Assembly: GCA_030538605.1 (NCBI GenBank)
Contig: JAUNTQ010000006.1
Location: 20,689 to 84,688, forward strand
Source: Pseudomonadota bacterium
GTDB taxonomy: Bacteria > Pseudomonadota > Gammaproteobacteria > Burkholderiales > Burkholderiaceae_C
Length of the DNA: 64,000 nucleotides
Direction of reading: 5' to 3'
Both the position numbers and the translations under genes were made by a program. Of this stretch, positions 17,717-28,576 are shown in pieces. The first letter of the stretch is position 1; each line of letters begins with the position of its first letter. Under the pieces are notes generated by a model. That model made no database searches and had not been told where the DNA came from. It worked only from the letters and a program-made list of their open reading frames with translations.

Positions 17717-18391
17717 TCAGCCCAAGGTCGTCAGCCGATCTTTCACCACAATCGCGCCGCCTTCCTGCGTCTCGATGAAGCCGCGCTCTTCCAAGTCTTT
17801 CATCACGCGGCTGACCATCTCGCGCGACGCGCCCACCATCTTGGCAATGTCCTGCCGCGAGATGCGCTCGCGAATCACCTTCTCGCCCTCGGGCGTGTCG
17901 GCGGCAAACTCCAGCAGCGCGCGCGCCACGCGGCCATACACGTCCATCAGCGCCAGCGACTCGATCTTGCGGTCGGCGTGGCGCAGCCGCTGCACCAGCC
18001 CGCGCATCACGGCGTAGGCCATCGAGGTGTTCTCGGGCAGGCAGCGCGCAAACTCCATGCGCCCCAGCATCAGCACGTCGGTCTGCACCTCGGCGCGCAC
18101 AGTGGCCGAATGCGGCTCGTTGTCGATCAGGCTCATCTCACCGATATGGTCGCCCGGCTGCAAAGTAGCCAGGATCACCTCACGCCCTCGGCTGTCGGCT
18201 GTCACCACGCGCGCGCGGCCATTGAGCAAGATGAACAACGCGTTGGACTTCTTGCCCTGCTCCACGATCGTCTCGCTGCGCTTGAAGCGGCGCTTGACCA
18301 CCGCCTCGGCCACCGCGTTGGCCTGCGTCTCGGTCAACATCGAAAACAGCGGCACCCGACGAATCAGATCCAGGCTCGACAACATGGTCAT
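17717..18391 (-). CDS. Crp/Fnr-family transcription regulator
   Basis: 224 residues: cyclic-nucleotide-binding-like beta-roll (about 15-130; GDHIGEMSLIDNEPHSATVRA), a long dimer helix, and a C-terminal winged HTH (about 165-215; ISRQDIAKMVGASREMVSRVMKD). There is no cysteine cluster, so it is not an Fe-S FNR; it lacks an obvious cAMP arginine-serine pair in the exact CRP form, so the effector is uncertain. It diverges from trxB across about 150 bp containing an ATAGTT/AACTAT palindrome. This regulator-trxB arrangement is common in Burkholderiales, but its targets are not known from the sequence. Confidence 0.9.
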   Translation of the reverse strand: MTMLSSLDLIRRVPLFSMLTETQANAVAEAVVKRRFKRSETIVEQGKKSNALFILLNGRARVVTADSRGREVILATLQPGDHIGEMSLIDNEPHSATVRAEVQTDVLMLGRMEFARCLPENTSMAYAVMRGLVQRLRHADRKIESLALMDVYGRVARALLEFAADTPEGEKVIRERISRQDIAKMVGASREMVSRVMKDLEERGFIETQEGGAIVVKDRLTTLG

Positions 18392-18434
18392 GGCAATACA
18401 CCTCCGGCATTCGCGCCAATGTTTGAATTCTTAA

Positions 18435-19490
<1,056 letters not shown>

Positions 19491-19498
19491 TTTCCAGC

Positions 19499-19504
19499 TA
19501 TAAT
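19499..19504 (+). promoter_or_regulatory. Consensus -10 box of the rpmBG promoter
   Basis: TATAAT, an exact consensus, lies 145-150 bp upstream of rpmB and immediately after trxB. A -35 is not obvious, so it may rely on other contacts. The leader that follows has a CCGGG and GGGGCAACCGCCACCCC hairpin region (19525-19555), possibly regulatory. Confidence 0.5.
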
Positions 19505-19648
19505 CGCGGGCTTTTCCCGAAAAAACCGGGACACGGGGCAACCGCCACCCCTTATCTGGCGAGGTCAAGTCAAGGCGAGTCGCGCCCCGGGTTCACCCCA
19601 CGCAGCGGCGTCCAGCCAAGGCTGTTTTTTTCTTCCGGAGTCATCCAC

Positions 19649-19882
19649 ATGGCACGCGTATGCGAAATCACGGGCAAGAAGCCCATGGTCGGGAACAACG
19701 TTTCCCACGCCAACAACAAAACCAAGCGCCGGTTCCTGCCGAACCTGCAATACCGCCGTTTCTGGGTCGAGAGCGAAAACCGCTGGGTGCGCCTGCGCGT
19801 ATCGAGCGCGGCGCTGCGCCTGATCGACAAAAACGGCATCGACGCCGTGCTCGCCGACATGCGCGCACGCGGTCAAGCCTAA
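19649..19882 (+). CDS. rpmB: 50S ribosomal protein L28
   Basis: 77 residues, the usual length. It begins [26 protein letters not shown], the canonical bL28 start, and has the [17 protein letters not shown] central strand region. The ATG is preceded by CCGGAG. rpmG follows 21 bp after its stop in the same operon. Confidence 0.98.
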   Translation: MARVCEITGKKPMVGNNVSHANNKTKRRFLPNLQYRRFWVESENRWVRLRVSSAALRLIDKNGIDAVLADMRARGQA

Positions 19883-19903
19883 TCACACGAAGGAGCTGAC
19901 ATC

Positions 19904-20074
19904 ATGGCTACCAAAGGCGGACGCGAAAAAATCAAGCTGCAATCCTCGGCCGGCACCGGACACTTCTACACCACCAGCAAGAACAAGAAGACCATGCCCG
20001 AAAAAATGTCGATCATGAAGTTCGACCCCAAGGCGCGCAAGCACGTCGAATACAAGGAAGTGAAGCTGAAGTAA
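19904..20074 (+). CDS. rpmG: 50S ribosomal protein L33
   Basis: 56 residues: starts [19 protein letters not shown], contains YTTSKNKK and ends [19 protein letters not shown]. This is a bL33 of the zinc-independent (C-minus) type, since it has no cysteines. AAGGAG at 19890-19895 is the ribosome binding site. A strong hairpin at 20096-20121 ends the rpmBG transcript. Confidence 0.98.
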   Translation: MATKGGREKIKLQSSAGTGHFYTTSKNKKTMPEKMSIMKFDPKARKHVEYKEVKLK

Positions 20075-20095
20075 CTTCAGCCCCCACGGCCTTGC

Positions 20096-20126
20096 ACAAA
20101 CCCGCCCCACGGCGGGTTTGTCGTTT
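20096..20126 (+). terminator. Terminator of rpmBG
   Basis: ACAAACCCGCC (20096-20106) and GGCGGGTTTGT (20111-20121) pair perfectly around CCAC, followed by CGTTTTC. Confidence 0.85.
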
Positions 20127-20176
20127 TCGAGTGGCAGCGGTCGTGCCGCCGCTAGAATCTCGCGCACAACGGCACA

Positions 20177-20264
20177 GGAAGAGTGGCAGAGTGGTCGATT
20201 GCACCGGTCTTGAAAACCGGCGACCCGCAAGGGTCCGTGAGTTCGAATCTCACCTCTTCCGCCA
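20177..20264 (+). tRNA. tRNA-Ser (anticodon UGA)
   Basis: Acceptor GGAAGAG/CTCTTCC, anticodon stem CCGGT/ACCGG with loop CTTGAAA and anticodon TGA at 20211-20213, a long class II variable arm (20220-20237), T-arm GTTCGAATC, discriminator G and encoded CCA. Length 88 nt. A terminator follows. Confidence 0.97.
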
Positions 20265-20275
20265 AACGGCATGAA

Positions 20276-20304
20276 AAAAGCGGCTTCCGGGCCGCTTTTT
20301 TTTG
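20276..20304 (+). terminator. Terminator after tRNA-Ser(UGA)
   Basis: AAAAGCGGC (20276-20284) pairs with GCCGCTTTT (20291-20299) around TTCCGG and is followed by more T residues. Confidence 0.9.
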
Positions 20305-20339
20305 TGCCCGCTTGATACGACAGCCAAGCAACCAATTCC

Positions 20340-20353
20340 TTGACCCGCATCAT
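20340..20353. promoter_or_regulatory. Candidate FNR/DNR-type box upstream of napD
   Basis: TTGAC-CCGC-ATCAT has 8 of the 10 defined bases of the FNR/DNR consensus TTGAT-N4-ATCAA and lies 70 bp before the napD start. This is where an oxygen- or nitrogen-oxide-responsive Crp/Fnr regulator would act on the nap operon. It is one site found by eye, not a scored match. Confidence 0.35.
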
Positions 20354-20422
20354 GTTCTTTGGCGCTGCCCGCCCGGATACTCCTGACTCGTCATAAGGGT
20401 TTTTAACCAACACAGGCAAGGT

Positions 20423-20785
20423 ATGAGCATTCTCGGCATCGTCGTCCGCACCCTGCCGCCCCGGCTGGCCGCACTGCGCGAGCGCCTGGCGCACACGCCC
20501 GGTGTCGATCTGGGGCCCGACCCTGGTGATGGTCGCCTGGTGGCCGTGATCGAAAGCACCGCCGACGAGCCTGCCGCCGCCATCATGGCTGCCATTGCCC
20601 GATGGCCCGAGGTGCACAACCTCTCGCTGGTCTACGAGCACAGCGATGCAGACCCGGATACCCCCAACGCATTCGACTTTCGCGCATGGCGCCAGAACGT
20701 GGGCGAATTCGCCCGCAGCCAAGGCACCGGCCCCCATTCCAACGTCCCCACAAGCGCCGCCCAAGGCACTGGAGAAGCCCGATGA
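20423..20785 (+). CDS. napD: Nap chaperone NapD
   Basis: Small cytosolic chaperone (120 residues; core about 1-85) that binds the Tat signal of NapA and holds back its export until the cofactor is inserted. The ferredoxin-like fold signature is visible: [15 protein letters not shown] at the start, GRLVAVIES in the middle, and [10 protein letters not shown]. The C-terminal 30 residues are an extension beyond the usual NapD. Its stop overlaps the napA start (ATGA). First gene of napDAGHBC. Confidence 0.92.
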   Translation: MSILGIVVRTLPPRLAALRERLAHTPGVDLGPDPGDGRLVAVIESTADEPAAAIMAAIARWPEVHNLSLVYEHSDADPDTPNAFDFRAWRQNVGEFARSQGTGPHSNVPTSAAQGTGEAR

Positions 20786-23319
20786 AATCCGACCGCCGCA
20801 TCTTCCTCAAGACCCAAGCCATGACCGCCGCTGCCGCAGCAGCCGGTCTGCCCGTGGCCGCACAGGCGCAGCAAGACACCGCGCGCCCCGGCGCCGTGCG
20901 CTGGGACAAGGCACCCTGCCGCTTCTGCGGCACCGGCTGCTCGGTGATGGTGGGTGTGCAAAACGACCGCGTGGTCGCCACCCAGGGCGACCCCGAGGCG
21001 CCCGTCAACCGCGGGCTGAACTGCATCAAGGGCTACTTCCTGTCCAAGATCATGTACGGCAAGGATCGCCTGACGACGCCGCTGTTGCGCAAGAAAAACG
21101 GCAAGTACGACAAGAACGGCGATTTCACCCCCATCAGCTGGGACGAAGCCTTCGACATCATGGCCGTCAAGTGGAAAGAGGCGCTGAAGGTCGACCCCAA
21201 CGCCGTGGGCATGTTCGGCTCCGGCCAGTGGACGATCTGGGAAGGCTATGCCGCCAGCAAGCTGTGGAAGGCGGGCCTGCGCAGCAACAACATCGACCCC
21301 AACGCGCGCCACTGCATGGCCAGCGCGGTGACGGGCTTCATGCGCACCTTCGGCATCGACGAGCCGATGGGCTGCTACGACGACATCGAGCAGGCCGACG
21401 CCTTCGTGCTGTGGGGCAGCAACATGGCCGAGATGCACCCCATTCTGTGGAGCCGCATCACCGACCGGCGCCTCTCGCACCCCGACTGCAAGGTGGCCGT
21501 GCTCTCCACTTTCGAGCACCGCAGCTACGACCTGGCCGACCAGCCGATCATCTTCGCGCCGCAGACCGACCTGGCGATCCTCAACTACATCGCCAACTAC
21601 CTCATCACCACCAAGGCGGTGAACCAGGACTTCGTCAAGAAGCACGTCAACTTCAAGGCGGGCGAGACCGACATCGGCTACGGCCTGCGGCCCGGCCATG
21701 CGCTGGAAAAAGACGCCACGCAAAACGGCTACCCCGGTGCCGACGGCAAGCCCAAGGGCAACCCCAACGCGGCCAAGGACATCACGTTCGAGGAATTCGC
21801 CAAGTTCGTCAGCACCTACACGGCCGAATACACCAGCAAGCTCTCGGGCGTGCCGGTCAAGCAGCTGCAAGACCTGGCCAAGCTGTATGCCGACCCCAAG
21901 GTCAAGGTGGTCAGCTTCTGGACGATGGGTTTCAACCAGCACACGCGCGGCACGTGGGCCAACAACATGGTCTACAACATCCACCTGCTCACGGGCAAGA
22001 TCAGCACGCCCGGCTGCGGCCCCTTCAGCCTGACGGGCCAGCCCTCGGCCTGCGGCACCGCGCGCGAAGTGGGCACCTTTGCCCACCGCCTGCCTGCCGA
22101 CATGGTGGTGACCAACCCCGAACACCGCCAGATCACCGAAAAGCTGTGGCAGCTGCCCGAAGGCACCATTCCCGCCAAGCTGGGCCTGCACGCCGTGGCG
22201 CAAAGCCGCGCGCTGAAAGACGGCAAGCTGCTGTGTTACTGGACCAGCACCACCAACAACATGCAGGCCGGCCCCAACATCAACGACGAGATCTACCCCG
22301 GCTGGCGCAACCCGAAAGCGTTTGTCGTGGTCAGCGACCCCTACCCCACCGTCAGCGCCATGGCCGCCGACTTGGTGCTGCCCACGGCCATGTGGGTGGA
22401 AAAAGAAGGCGCCTACGGCAACGCCGAGCGCCGCACGCAGTTCTGGCGCCAGCAAGTCAGCGCGCCCGGCCAGGCCAAGAGCGACCTGTGGCAGTACATC
22501 GAGTTCTCCAAGCGCTTCAAGGTCGAAGAGGTGTGGCCCGCCGAGCTGATCGCCAAAAAACCCGAATACAAAGGCAAGACCCTGTTCGACGTGCTGTTCA
22601 AGAACGGCAAGGTCGACAAATTCCCCATGGCCGACACCAGCAAGGTCAACGGCAAGTACATCAAGGACTACGCCAGCGCCGAATCGAAAGAGCTGGGCTT
22701 CTACCTGCAAAAGGGCCTGTTCGAGGAATACGCCGAATTCGGTCGCGGCCACGCGCACGATCTGGCACCGTTTGATGTCTATCACGAGCAGCGCGGCCTG
22801 CGCTGGCCCGTGGTGGACGGCAAGGAAACGCTGTGGCGCTTCCGCGAAGGCTACGACCCCTACGTGAAGAAGGGCGAGGACTTCAAGTTCTACGGCCACA
22901 AGGACGGCAAGGCCGTGATCTTCGCCCTGCCCTACCAGCCTGCCGCCGAGGCACCCGATAAGGACTACGACCTGTGGTTCTGCACGGGCCGCGTGCTGGA
23001 GCACTGGCACACCGGCAGCATGACGCGCCGCGTGCCCGAGCTGCACCGCGCCGTGCCCGAGGCCGTGCTCTACATGCACCCCGACGACGCCAAGGACCGC
23101 AAGCTGCAACGCGGCATGCAGGTCAAGGCCGTCTCGCGCCGGGGCGAAGTGCTCATGCAGCTCGAAACCCGTGGCCGCAACAAGGTGCCGCGCGGGCTGA
23201 TCTACGCGCCCTTCTTCGACGAAAGCCGCCTCATCAACAAACTCACGCTCGACGCCACCTGCCCGATCTCGAAAGAGACCGACTTCAAGAAGTGCGCCGT
23301 GAAGGTGGTGAAGGCTTGA
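20782..23319 (+). CDS. napA: Periplasmic nitrate reductase catalytic subunit NapA
   Basis: Mo-bis-MGD enzyme (845 residues) reducing nitrate to nitrite in the periplasm. Tat signal [11 protein letters not shown] at the N-terminus; [4Fe-4S] cysteines Cys46, Cys49, Cys53 and Cys81 (CRFCGTGC and NCIKG); the molybdenum-ligating Cys178 in NARHCMAS. Further Mo-cofactor regions include [12 protein letters not shown] and the C-terminal cofactor-binding domain with [15 protein letters not shown]. The start overlaps the napD stop. The 122-bp gap to napG holds a dispersed palindromic repeat, unusual inside an operon. Confidence 0.97.
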   Translation: MKSDRRIFLKTQAMTAAAAAAGLPVAAQAQQDTARPGAVRWDKAPCRFCGTGCSVMVGVQNDRVVATQGDPEAPVNRGLNCIKGYFLSKIMYGKDRLTTPLLRKKNGKYDKNGDFTPISWDEAFDIMAVKWKEALKVDPNAVGMFGSGQWTIWEGYAASKLWKAGLRSNNIDPNARHCMASAVTGFMRTFGIDEPMGCYDDIEQADAFVLWGSNMAEMHPILWSRITDRRLSHPDCKVAVLSTFEHRSYDLADQPIIFAPQTDLAILNYIANYLITTKAVNQDFVKKHVNFKAGETDIGYGLRPGHALEKDATQNGYPGADGKPKGNPNAAKDITFEEFAKFVSTYTAEYTSKLSGVPVKQLQDLAKLYADPKVKVVSFWTMGFNQHTRGTWANNMVYNIHLLTGKISTPGCGPFSLTGQPSACGTAREVGTFAHRLPADMVVTNPEHRQITEKLWQLPEGTIPAKLGLHAVAQSRALKDGKLLCYWTSTTNNMQAGPNINDEIYPGWRNPKAFVVVSDPYPTVSAMAADLVLPTAMWVEKEGAYGNAERRTQFWRQQVSAPGQAKSDLWQYIEFSKRFKVEEVWPAELIAKKPEYKGKTLFDVLFKNGKVDKFPMADTSKVNGKYIKDYASAESKELGFYLQKGLFEEYAEFGRGHAHDLAPFDVYHEQRGLRWPVVDGKETLWRFREGYDPYVKKGEDFKFYGHKDGKAVIFALPYQPAAEAPDKDYDLWFCTGRVLEHWHTGSMTRRVPELHRAVPEAVLYMHPDDAKDRKLQRGMQVKAVSRRGEVLMQLETRGRNKVPRGLIYAPFFDESRLINKLTLDATCPISKETDFKKCAVKVVKA

Positions 23320-23329
23320 AGAAAGTCCA

Positions 23330-23426
23330 TTGAACGCAAAGGGCGCAGAGGTTTCGCAAAACCCGCCAAAAAGATTGAATCGTTTTTCTGCGTCTTTTGC
23401 GTGATCTTGGCGACTTTTGCGTTCAA
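23330..23426. repeat. 97-bp palindromic repeat (GAACGCAAAGGGCGC family), copy 1
   Basis: Terminal 11-bp perfect inverted repeat TTGAACGCAAA (23330-23340) / TTTGCGTTCAA (23416-23426). The interior GGGCGCAGAGGTTTCGCAAAA and CTTTTGCGT blocks match the reverse complement of 61228-61333. It fills the napA-napG gap, so it is transcribed within the nap mRNA, where a hairpin could set the ratio of napDA to napGHBC. Confidence 0.8.
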
Positions 23427-23441
23427 AGAAGTTTGAAGTCC

Positions 23442-24308
23442 ATGTCCATCAACCGCCGCACCCTCCTGCAAGGCAGCGCCACCGCCGCCACCGCCGCGCT
23501 CATCGCGGGCGGTGCGGCGGTGGTGGCGCGCCCTGCGGTGGCGCGGCCCGCGCAGGCCATTCGCCCACCGGGTGCCATTGCGGAAGCAGACTTTCTGGGT
23601 GCCTGCGTGCGCTGTGGCCTGTGCGTGCGCGACTGCCCGCCGCAAAACCTCAAGCTCTCCGCCTGGGGCGACGGCATGGCGGCGGGCGTGGCCATCGGCA
23701 CGCCGTATTTCGAAGCCCGCGCCATCCCCTGCGAGATGTGCGAGGACATTCCCTGCGTCAAGGCCTGCCCCACCGGCGCGCTTGACCCCGCGCTGACCGA
23801 CATCACCCAGGCCCGCATGGGCACGGCGGTGCTGATCGACCAGGAGAACTGCCTGAACTTTCTGGGCCTGCGCTGCGACGTGTGCTACCGCGTGTGCCCG
23901 GTGATCGACGAAGCCATCACGCTCGAGCGCATGAGCAACCCGCGCAGCGACCGCCACGCCATGCTGCTGCCCACCGTGCATGCCGAGCGCTGCACCGGCT
24001 GCGGCATGTGCGAAAAAAGCTGCGTGCTGGAAGAAGCCGCCATCAAGGTCGTGCCCCAGCACGTGGCGCGCGGCGAGCTGGGCCGCCACTACCGCCGCAA
24101 CGTCGTTCAGCGCAGCGACGTGGGCCACGTGGGCCAGACCCGCAGCGGCGAAAAAGTCGAGGCCACGCCCGGCCTGCCCAGCTTCGACCAGCCCACCCAG
24201 CGCCTGCCCGACGTGCCGCGCCAGGGCGACCTGGCCCCGCTGCGCTCGGGCGAGCAACCCTACCAGCCGCCATCCATCCTCGGTGGCCAGTCACCCGCCG
24301 CGCCATGA
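23442..24308 (+). CDS. napG: Ferredoxin-type protein NapG
   Basis: 288-residue Tat-exported iron-sulfur protein that, with NapH, passes quinol electrons toward NapC/NapB. The signal has INRRTLLQG. Four [4Fe-4S] cysteine clusters follow: [43 protein letters not shown] and [12 protein letters not shown]. The C-terminal 60 residues are Pro/Gln-rich and probably disordered. The start is ATG 23442; it overlaps napH by 4 bp. Confidence 0.95.
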   Translation: MSINRRTLLQGSATAATAALIAGGAAVVARPAVARPAQAIRPPGAIAEADFLGACVRCGLCVRDCPPQNLKLSAWGDGMAAGVAIGTPYFEARAIPCEMCEDIPCVKACPTGALDPALTDITQARMGTAVLIDQENCLNFLGLRCDVCYRVCPVIDEAITLERMSNPRSDRHAMLLPTVHAERCTGCGMCEKSCVLEEAAIKVVPQHVARGELGRHYRRNVVQRSDVGHVGQTRSGEKVEATPGLPSFDQPTQRLPDVPRQGDLAPLRSGEQPYQPPSILGGQSPAAP

Positions 24309-25192
24309 ACACGGTCGCGTCCCACGCTCATGCACCCCACGCCCTGCAAGTGGGCGAAGAAGCCATCCGCGACAAAGGCTGGTGGAAGGCCCACCAATGG
24401 CTGGTGCTGCGGCGGCTGTCGCAACTGGCCGTGCTGGGCGTTTTCATGCTGGGGCCGCTGGCGGGCGTGTGGCTCGTCAAGGGCAACCTCTCGTCCAGCA
24501 TGACGCTGGGCGTGCTGCCGCTGACCGACCCGTTTTTGCTGGCGCAAGTCATCGCCACGCGCCACTGGCCCGAGCTGACCGCGCTGCTGGGCGGATCAAT
24601 AGTCATCGCCTTCTACGCCCTGGTGGGCGGGCGCGTGTTCTGCTCGTGGGTGTGCCCCATCAACCCCGTGACCGACACCGCCGCCTGGCTGCGCCGCCGC
24701 CTCAACATCGCCACCGGGCGCGCGCCCAGACGCAGCCTGCGCCTGTGGCTGCTGGGCGCGGTGCTGGCCGCCAGCGCCCTCACCGGCATGACGGTGTGGG
24801 AATCGGTCAACCCCGTCAGCATGGCGCACCGCGCCCTCATCTTCGGCGGCGTGCTGGCCTGGGGTGCCGTGGCCGCCGTGTTTTTGTTCGACCTGCTGGT
24901 GGCCCCGCGCGGCTGGTGCGGCCACGTCTGCCCCATGGGCGCGGCCTACCAGCTCATCGGCAGCAAGAGCCTGTTGCGCGTGTCGGCACGCCACTCGTCG
25001 CAATGCAACGACTGCGCCGACTGCTACGCCGTCTGCCCCGAGCCGCACATCATCCCCGTGCCGCTCAAAGGCAAGCAGGGCGCCAGCCCCGTCATCGCCA
25101 CGTCCGAATGCACCAACTGCGGCCGCTGCCTGGACGTGTGCAGCAAGAACGTCTTTGTTTTCACCCACCGTTTCGATACCCGGAGAGACTGA
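24305..25192 (+). CDS. napH: Quinol dehydrogenase membrane component NapH
   Basis: 295-residue inner-membrane protein with four to five helices. Two conserved CxxxCP motifs ([10 protein letters not shown], about 117-126; WCGHVCPMG, about 202-210) face the cytosol, followed by two C-terminal ferredoxin clusters, [12 protein letters not shown] and [12 protein letters not shown]. It oxidises ubiquinol together with NapG. Its start overlaps the napG stop (ATGA) and its stop overlaps the napB start by one base. Confidence 0.95.
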   Translation: MNTVASHAHAPHALQVGEEAIRDKGWWKAHQWLVLRRLSQLAVLGVFMLGPLAGVWLVKGNLSSSMTLGVLPLTDPFLLAQVIATRHWPELTALLGGSIVIAFYALVGGRVFCSWVCPINPVTDTAAWLRRRLNIATGRAPRRSLRLWLLGAVLAASALTGMTVWESVNPVSMAHRALIFGGVLAWGAVAAVFLFDLLVAPRGWCGHVCPMGAAYQLIGSKSLLRVSARHSSQCNDCADCYAVCPEPHIIPVPLKGKQGASPVIATSECTNCGRCLDVCSKNVFVFTHRFDTRRD

Positions 25193-25680
25193 TGAGAGCC
25201 ACCTTGCACCTGCTCAAAGCCCTGTTGATCGCCGGCGCGCTGACCCTCTCGGCCACCGCCCCCGCGCAAACCGCCCCATCGGCAGCCGCCAACGCCGCGC
25301 CCAGCGGCCCCGTGCAGCTCGACTCGCTGCGCGGCGGCGCGCCGCTCGACCAGGCCCTGCCCATCAACCCCGCGCGGCAAGAGCGCGACCGCCCCCCGCA
25401 CGAGCGCGACTTTGTGCAGCAGCCGCCGCTGATCCCCCACACCATCAACGGCTACCAGATCACCAAGAACTTCAACAAGTGCATGGACTGCCACGCCTTT
25501 CAGCGCGCGCGCCAAAGCGGCGCCACGCGCGTGAGCGTCACCCACTTTCGCACCCGCGAAGGGCAGGAGCTGGACAACATCAGCCCGCGCCGCTACTTCT
25601 GCACCGCCTGCCACGTGCCGCAAACCGACGCCAAGCCTTTGGTCGACAACACCTTCACCCGCGCCCGTGGACTGCAATAA
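25192..25680 (+). CDS. napB: Periplasmic nitrate reductase diheme subunit NapB
   Basis: 162 residues with a Sec signal (LLIAGALTLSATAPAQ). Two heme-attachment sites, CMDCH (about 96-100) and CTACH (about 141-145), define the diheme c-type cytochrome that donates electrons to NapA. Both hemes require the ccm products encoded further right. The start overlaps the napH stop (TGATG). Confidence 0.95.
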   Translation: MRATLHLLKALLIAGALTLSATAPAQTAPSAAANAAPSGPVQLDSLRGGAPLDQALPINPARQERDRPPHERDFVQQPPLIPHTINGYQITKNFNKCMDCHAFQRARQSGATRVSVTHFRTREGQELDNISPRRYFCTACHVPQTDAKPLVDNTFTRARGLQ

Positions 25681-25725
25681 ACATAGCTTCCAGCGCCCGC
25701 CCCATCAGCGCAAAAGGCCTATTTC

Positions 25726-26394
25726 ATGACCGACCCCAAATCCACCCCACCCGAGACCGACGCCCCCGCGCGCAAAGGCTTCATGGGCCGCCTGCTGGAC
25801 ATGGTGCGCACGCGGCGCTTTGCCATCCTCTCCTCGGCCTTCGTCGCCGGCATCCTGTTCTGGGGTGCCTTCAACACCGCCATGGAATGGACCAACCGCG
25901 AAGAGTTCTGCATCTCCTGCCACGAGATGTACGAAAACGTCTACGTCGAATACCGCAACACCGTCCATTACCAGAACCGCACCGGCGTGCGCGCCACCTG
26001 CCCCGACTGCCACGTGCCCAAGGAGTGGACGCACAAGATCATCCGCAAAATCCAGGCCAGCAACGAGGTGTGGCACCACCTGCTGGGCAGCATCGACACG
26101 CCCGAAAAATACAACGCCAAGCGCGCGCAACTGGCCAGCAACGAATGGGCGCGCATGAAGCGCACCGACAGCCGCGAATGCCGCAACTGCCACCACTTCG
26201 AGTTCATGGACTTTTCAGAGCAGAACTCGCGCAGCGGCCGCCACCACCAGGCCGGCCTGACCAGCGGCATGACCTGCATCGACTGCCACAAGGGCGTGGC
26301 CCACACCCTGCCGCCCATCGAGCAGCACATTGGCGCGCCCAAGGCCAATCCGGCCGACCTGGGCAAGCCCGAGGTCGAGGCACCGGCGTACTGA
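25726..26394 (+). CDS. napC: Tetraheme cytochrome NapC (NapC/NirT family)
   Basis: 222-residue membrane-anchored quinol dehydrogenase feeding NapB/NapA. A single N-terminal helix (about 33-52) anchors a periplasmic domain with four heme motifs: CISCH, CPDCH, CRNCH and CIDCH. It is the last gene of the napDAGHBC operon; no napE or napF is present here. A gap of 45 bp separates it from napB. Confidence 0.96.
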   Translation: MTDPKSTPPETDAPARKGFMGRLLDMVRTRRFAILSSAFVAGILFWGAFNTAMEWTNREEFCISCHEMYENVYVEYRNTVHYQNRTGVRATCPDCHVPKEWTHKIIRKIQASNEVWHHLLGSIDTPEKYNAKRAQLASNEWARMKRTDSRECRNCHHFEFMDFSEQNSRSGRHHQAGLTSGMTCIDCHKGVAHTLPPIEQHIGAPKANPADLGKPEVEAPAY

Positions 26395-26409
26395 AGGCGC
26401 GGGGGGCGG

Positions 26410-27315
26410 TCAGCCCGTCGCGGGCACCTTCAGGCGCAGCGCGTCCAGCACCAGGCTGAAGGCCGGCGAGGGCTGGCGCCGGCTGGGGTAGTACAGGTGG
26501 TAGCCGTCAAACGGCGGGCACCAGTCTTGCAGCACGCGCACCAGCGCGCCGCTGTCCAGGTGCGCGCGCAATTCGTCGCTGGGCAGCAGCACCAGGCCCA
26601 GGCCGGCCAGCGCGGCGTCGATCTGCGGCGCCGTGGTGTTGAAGATCAGCGGCCCATCGACCCGCACGTTCACCGCCTTGCCGCGCCTGGCAAAGTCCCA
26701 CACGTACAGCCCGCCCGAGCTGACCATGCGCTGGTTGATGCAGCGGTGCGCCGCCAGATCGTGTGGCGTCTTTGGCTGCGGGTGGCGCGCGAAATACCCG
26801 GGTGAACCGGCCACCACCATCGACAGCCGTGGCCCGATAGGCATGGCGATCATGTCCCGGTCGATGGTGCTGCCCAGCCGCACGCCGGCATCGAAGCGGT
26901 CGGCCACGATGTCGCGAAAGCCGTAGTTGACGTCGAACTCGAAGCTGATCTCGGGATAGTCGCGCACCAGCGGCGTCAGCTTGGGCAGCAAAATGGTTTG
27001 CAACACGCCATCGCCGCAGGTGATGCGCACCGTGCCCGCGGGCTTGTCGCGCAGCTCGGTCAGCGCGTGCAGCTCGGCCTCGATCTCGTCAAAGCGGTGG
27101 CCAATGGCGCGTGCCAGCCGCTCGCCCGCGCCGGTGGGCGCCACGCTGCGCGTGGTGCGCGTCAGAAGGCGGATTTGCAGGCGCTCCTCCAGCCCGCGCA
27201 CGGCCTGGCTGAGGGCCGATTGCGTCACGCCCAGCGTGGCCGCCGCGCGGGTAAAGCTGCCCTCGCGCGCCACGGTGACGAAGGCCAGCAGATCGTTCAG
27301 GTTGCGTCGTGCCAT
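26410..27315 (-). CDS. LysR-family regulator of the adjacent hydrolase cluster
   Basis: 301 residues, start ATG 27315 (MARRNLNDLLAFVTVAREGSFTR). HTH at about 4-62 with AAATLGVTQSALSQAVRGLEERL, then an effector domain resembling the DsdC/CrgA-type subgroup common for oxidoreductase or hydrolase regulators. It diverges from the alpha/beta hydrolase gene across 132 bp, so it is the probable regulator of 27448-29592. Inverted ATGAAT/ATTCAT arms lie near 27325-27359. The frame stays open far upstream of the start on the same strand, but that part is antisense to the hydrolase gene. Confidence 0.9.
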   Translation of the reverse strand: MARRNLNDLLAFVTVAREGSFTRAAATLGVTQSALSQAVRGLEERLQIRLLTRTTRSVAPTGAGERLARAIGHRFDEIEAELHALTELRDKPAGTVRITCGDGVLQTILLPKLTPLVRDYPEISFEFDVNYGFRDIVADRFDAGVRLGSTIDRDMIAMPIGPRLSMVVAGSPGYFARHPQPKTPHDLAAHRCINQRMVSSGGLYVWDFARRGKAVNVRVDGPLIFNTTAPQIDAALAGLGLVLLPSDELRAHLDSGALVRVLQDWCPPFDGYHLYYPSRRQPSPAFSLVLDALRLKVPATG

Positions 27316-27447
27316 GCATGGATTATGAATCTTCGCTAATAAGCCTGATAAGTATTCATCATCTAGGCAAAGCCTCACCCAGGGCCCAGAATTCGCTCCA
27401 TCGCTGCACCCATTGCGCAGCCACAGTTTCAAAAGGAGCCGACAAGC

Positions 27448-28533
27448 ATGACCCCCACCCTGTCCCGCCGCCGCGCACTGCAAGGCGCCCTGTCCATCGG
27501 CGGCGCGGCCCTGGCCGCCACCACCGCCGTGGCCCAAGCCGCCACCCGATCCACCCCCAGCACCGCCCCCGCCATGACACTCACGAAAAAATGGGACAAG
27601 GTTTTCCCGCAAAGCCCGAAAGTCGATCACCAGAAAGTCACCTTCACCAACCGCTACGGCATCACCCTGGCGGCCGACCTGTACCAGCCCAAGGCGCGCG
27701 CGGCCGGGCGGCTGCCCGCCATCGTCGTCGGCGGGCCGTTCGGTGCCGTGAAGGAGCAGGCATCGGGCCTGTACGCGCAGACCCTGGCCGAGCGCGGCTT
27801 CGTCACGCTGGCTTTCGATGGTTCGTACACCGGTGAAAGCGGCGGCCAGCCGCGCAACGTCGCCTCGCCCGACATCAATACCGAAGACTTCAGCGCCGCG
27901 GTCGACTTCATCGGCCTGCTGCCGCAGGTGGACCGCGAACGCATCGGCATGATCGGCGTGTGCGGCTGGGGTGGCATGGCGCTGAACGCCGCCGCCGTCG
28001 ACAAGCGCGTGAAGGCGGTGGTGGCCAGCACCATGTACGACATGACGCGCGTCATGTCCAAGGGCTACAACGACAGCGTGACGCCGGCCGAGCGCGCCAA
28101 GACGCTGGAGCAACTCAGTCGCCAGCGCTGGGTGGATGCGGAAAAGGGCACGCCCGCCTACCAGCCGGCCTACAACAAACTCAGCGGTGGCGAGGCGCAG
28201 TTTCTGGTCGATTACCACGACTACTACATGACGCCGCGCGGCTACCACCCGCGTGCGGTCAACTCAGGCAATTCGTGGTCGCAGACGACACCGCTGTCGT
28301 TCATGAACATGCCGATCCTGACCTACATCGCCGAAATCTCGCCGCGCCCGCTGCTGATCATTCACGGCGAGAAGGCGCACTCGCGCTACTTCAGCGAGAC
28401 CGCCTATGCGGCGGCGGCCGAGCCGAAGGAACTGCTCATCGTCCCCGGCGCCAGCCACGTCGATCTGTACGACAACCTGCAGAAGATCCCCTTCGAGCGC
28501 ATCGACGGCTTCTTCAAGCAACACCTGGCCTGA
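27448..28533 (+). CDS. Exported alpha/beta hydrolase (YcjY/dienelactone-hydrolase-like)
   Basis: 361 residues with a Tat-like signal (SRRRALQGALSIGGAALAATT). Alpha/beta-hydrolase fold with the nucleophile elbow GVCGWGG, that is Cys172 in place of Ser as in dienelactone hydrolases and YcjY-type proteins, and a C-terminal histidine in GASHVDLYD. The region RPLLIIHGEKAHSRYF carries the likely acid. The substrate is unknown. AAAAGGAG precedes the ATG by 11 bp. It heads a cluster with a cyclophilin-like protein and an acetyltransferase. Confidence 0.85.
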   Translation: MTPTLSRRRALQGALSIGGAALAATTAVAQAATRSTPSTAPAMTLTKKWDKVFPQSPKVDHQKVTFTNRYGITLAADLYQPKARAAGRLPAIVVGGPFGAVKEQASGLYAQTLAERGFVTLAFDGSYTGESGGQPRNVASPDINTEDFSAAVDFIGLLPQVDRERIGMIGVCGWGGMALNAAAVDKRVKAVVASTMYDMTRVMSKGYNDSVTPAERAKTLEQLSRQRWVDAEKGTPAYQPAYNKLSGGEAQFLVDYHDYYMTPRGYHPRAVNSGNSWSQTTPLSFMNMPILTYIAEISPRPLLIIHGEKAHSRYFSETAYAAAAEPKELLIVPGASHVDLYDNLQKIPFERIDGFFKQHLA

Positions 28534-28576
28534 TGCGTTTTGGGTCACCCCACCCAAGTCGCGCCGCGAGAGCACC

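Noticed and set aside
26410..28248. A 612-codon minus-strand frame extending the LysR gene
   Set aside because: Everything upstream of the ATG at 27315 is antisense to the hydrolase gene and has no LysR character.
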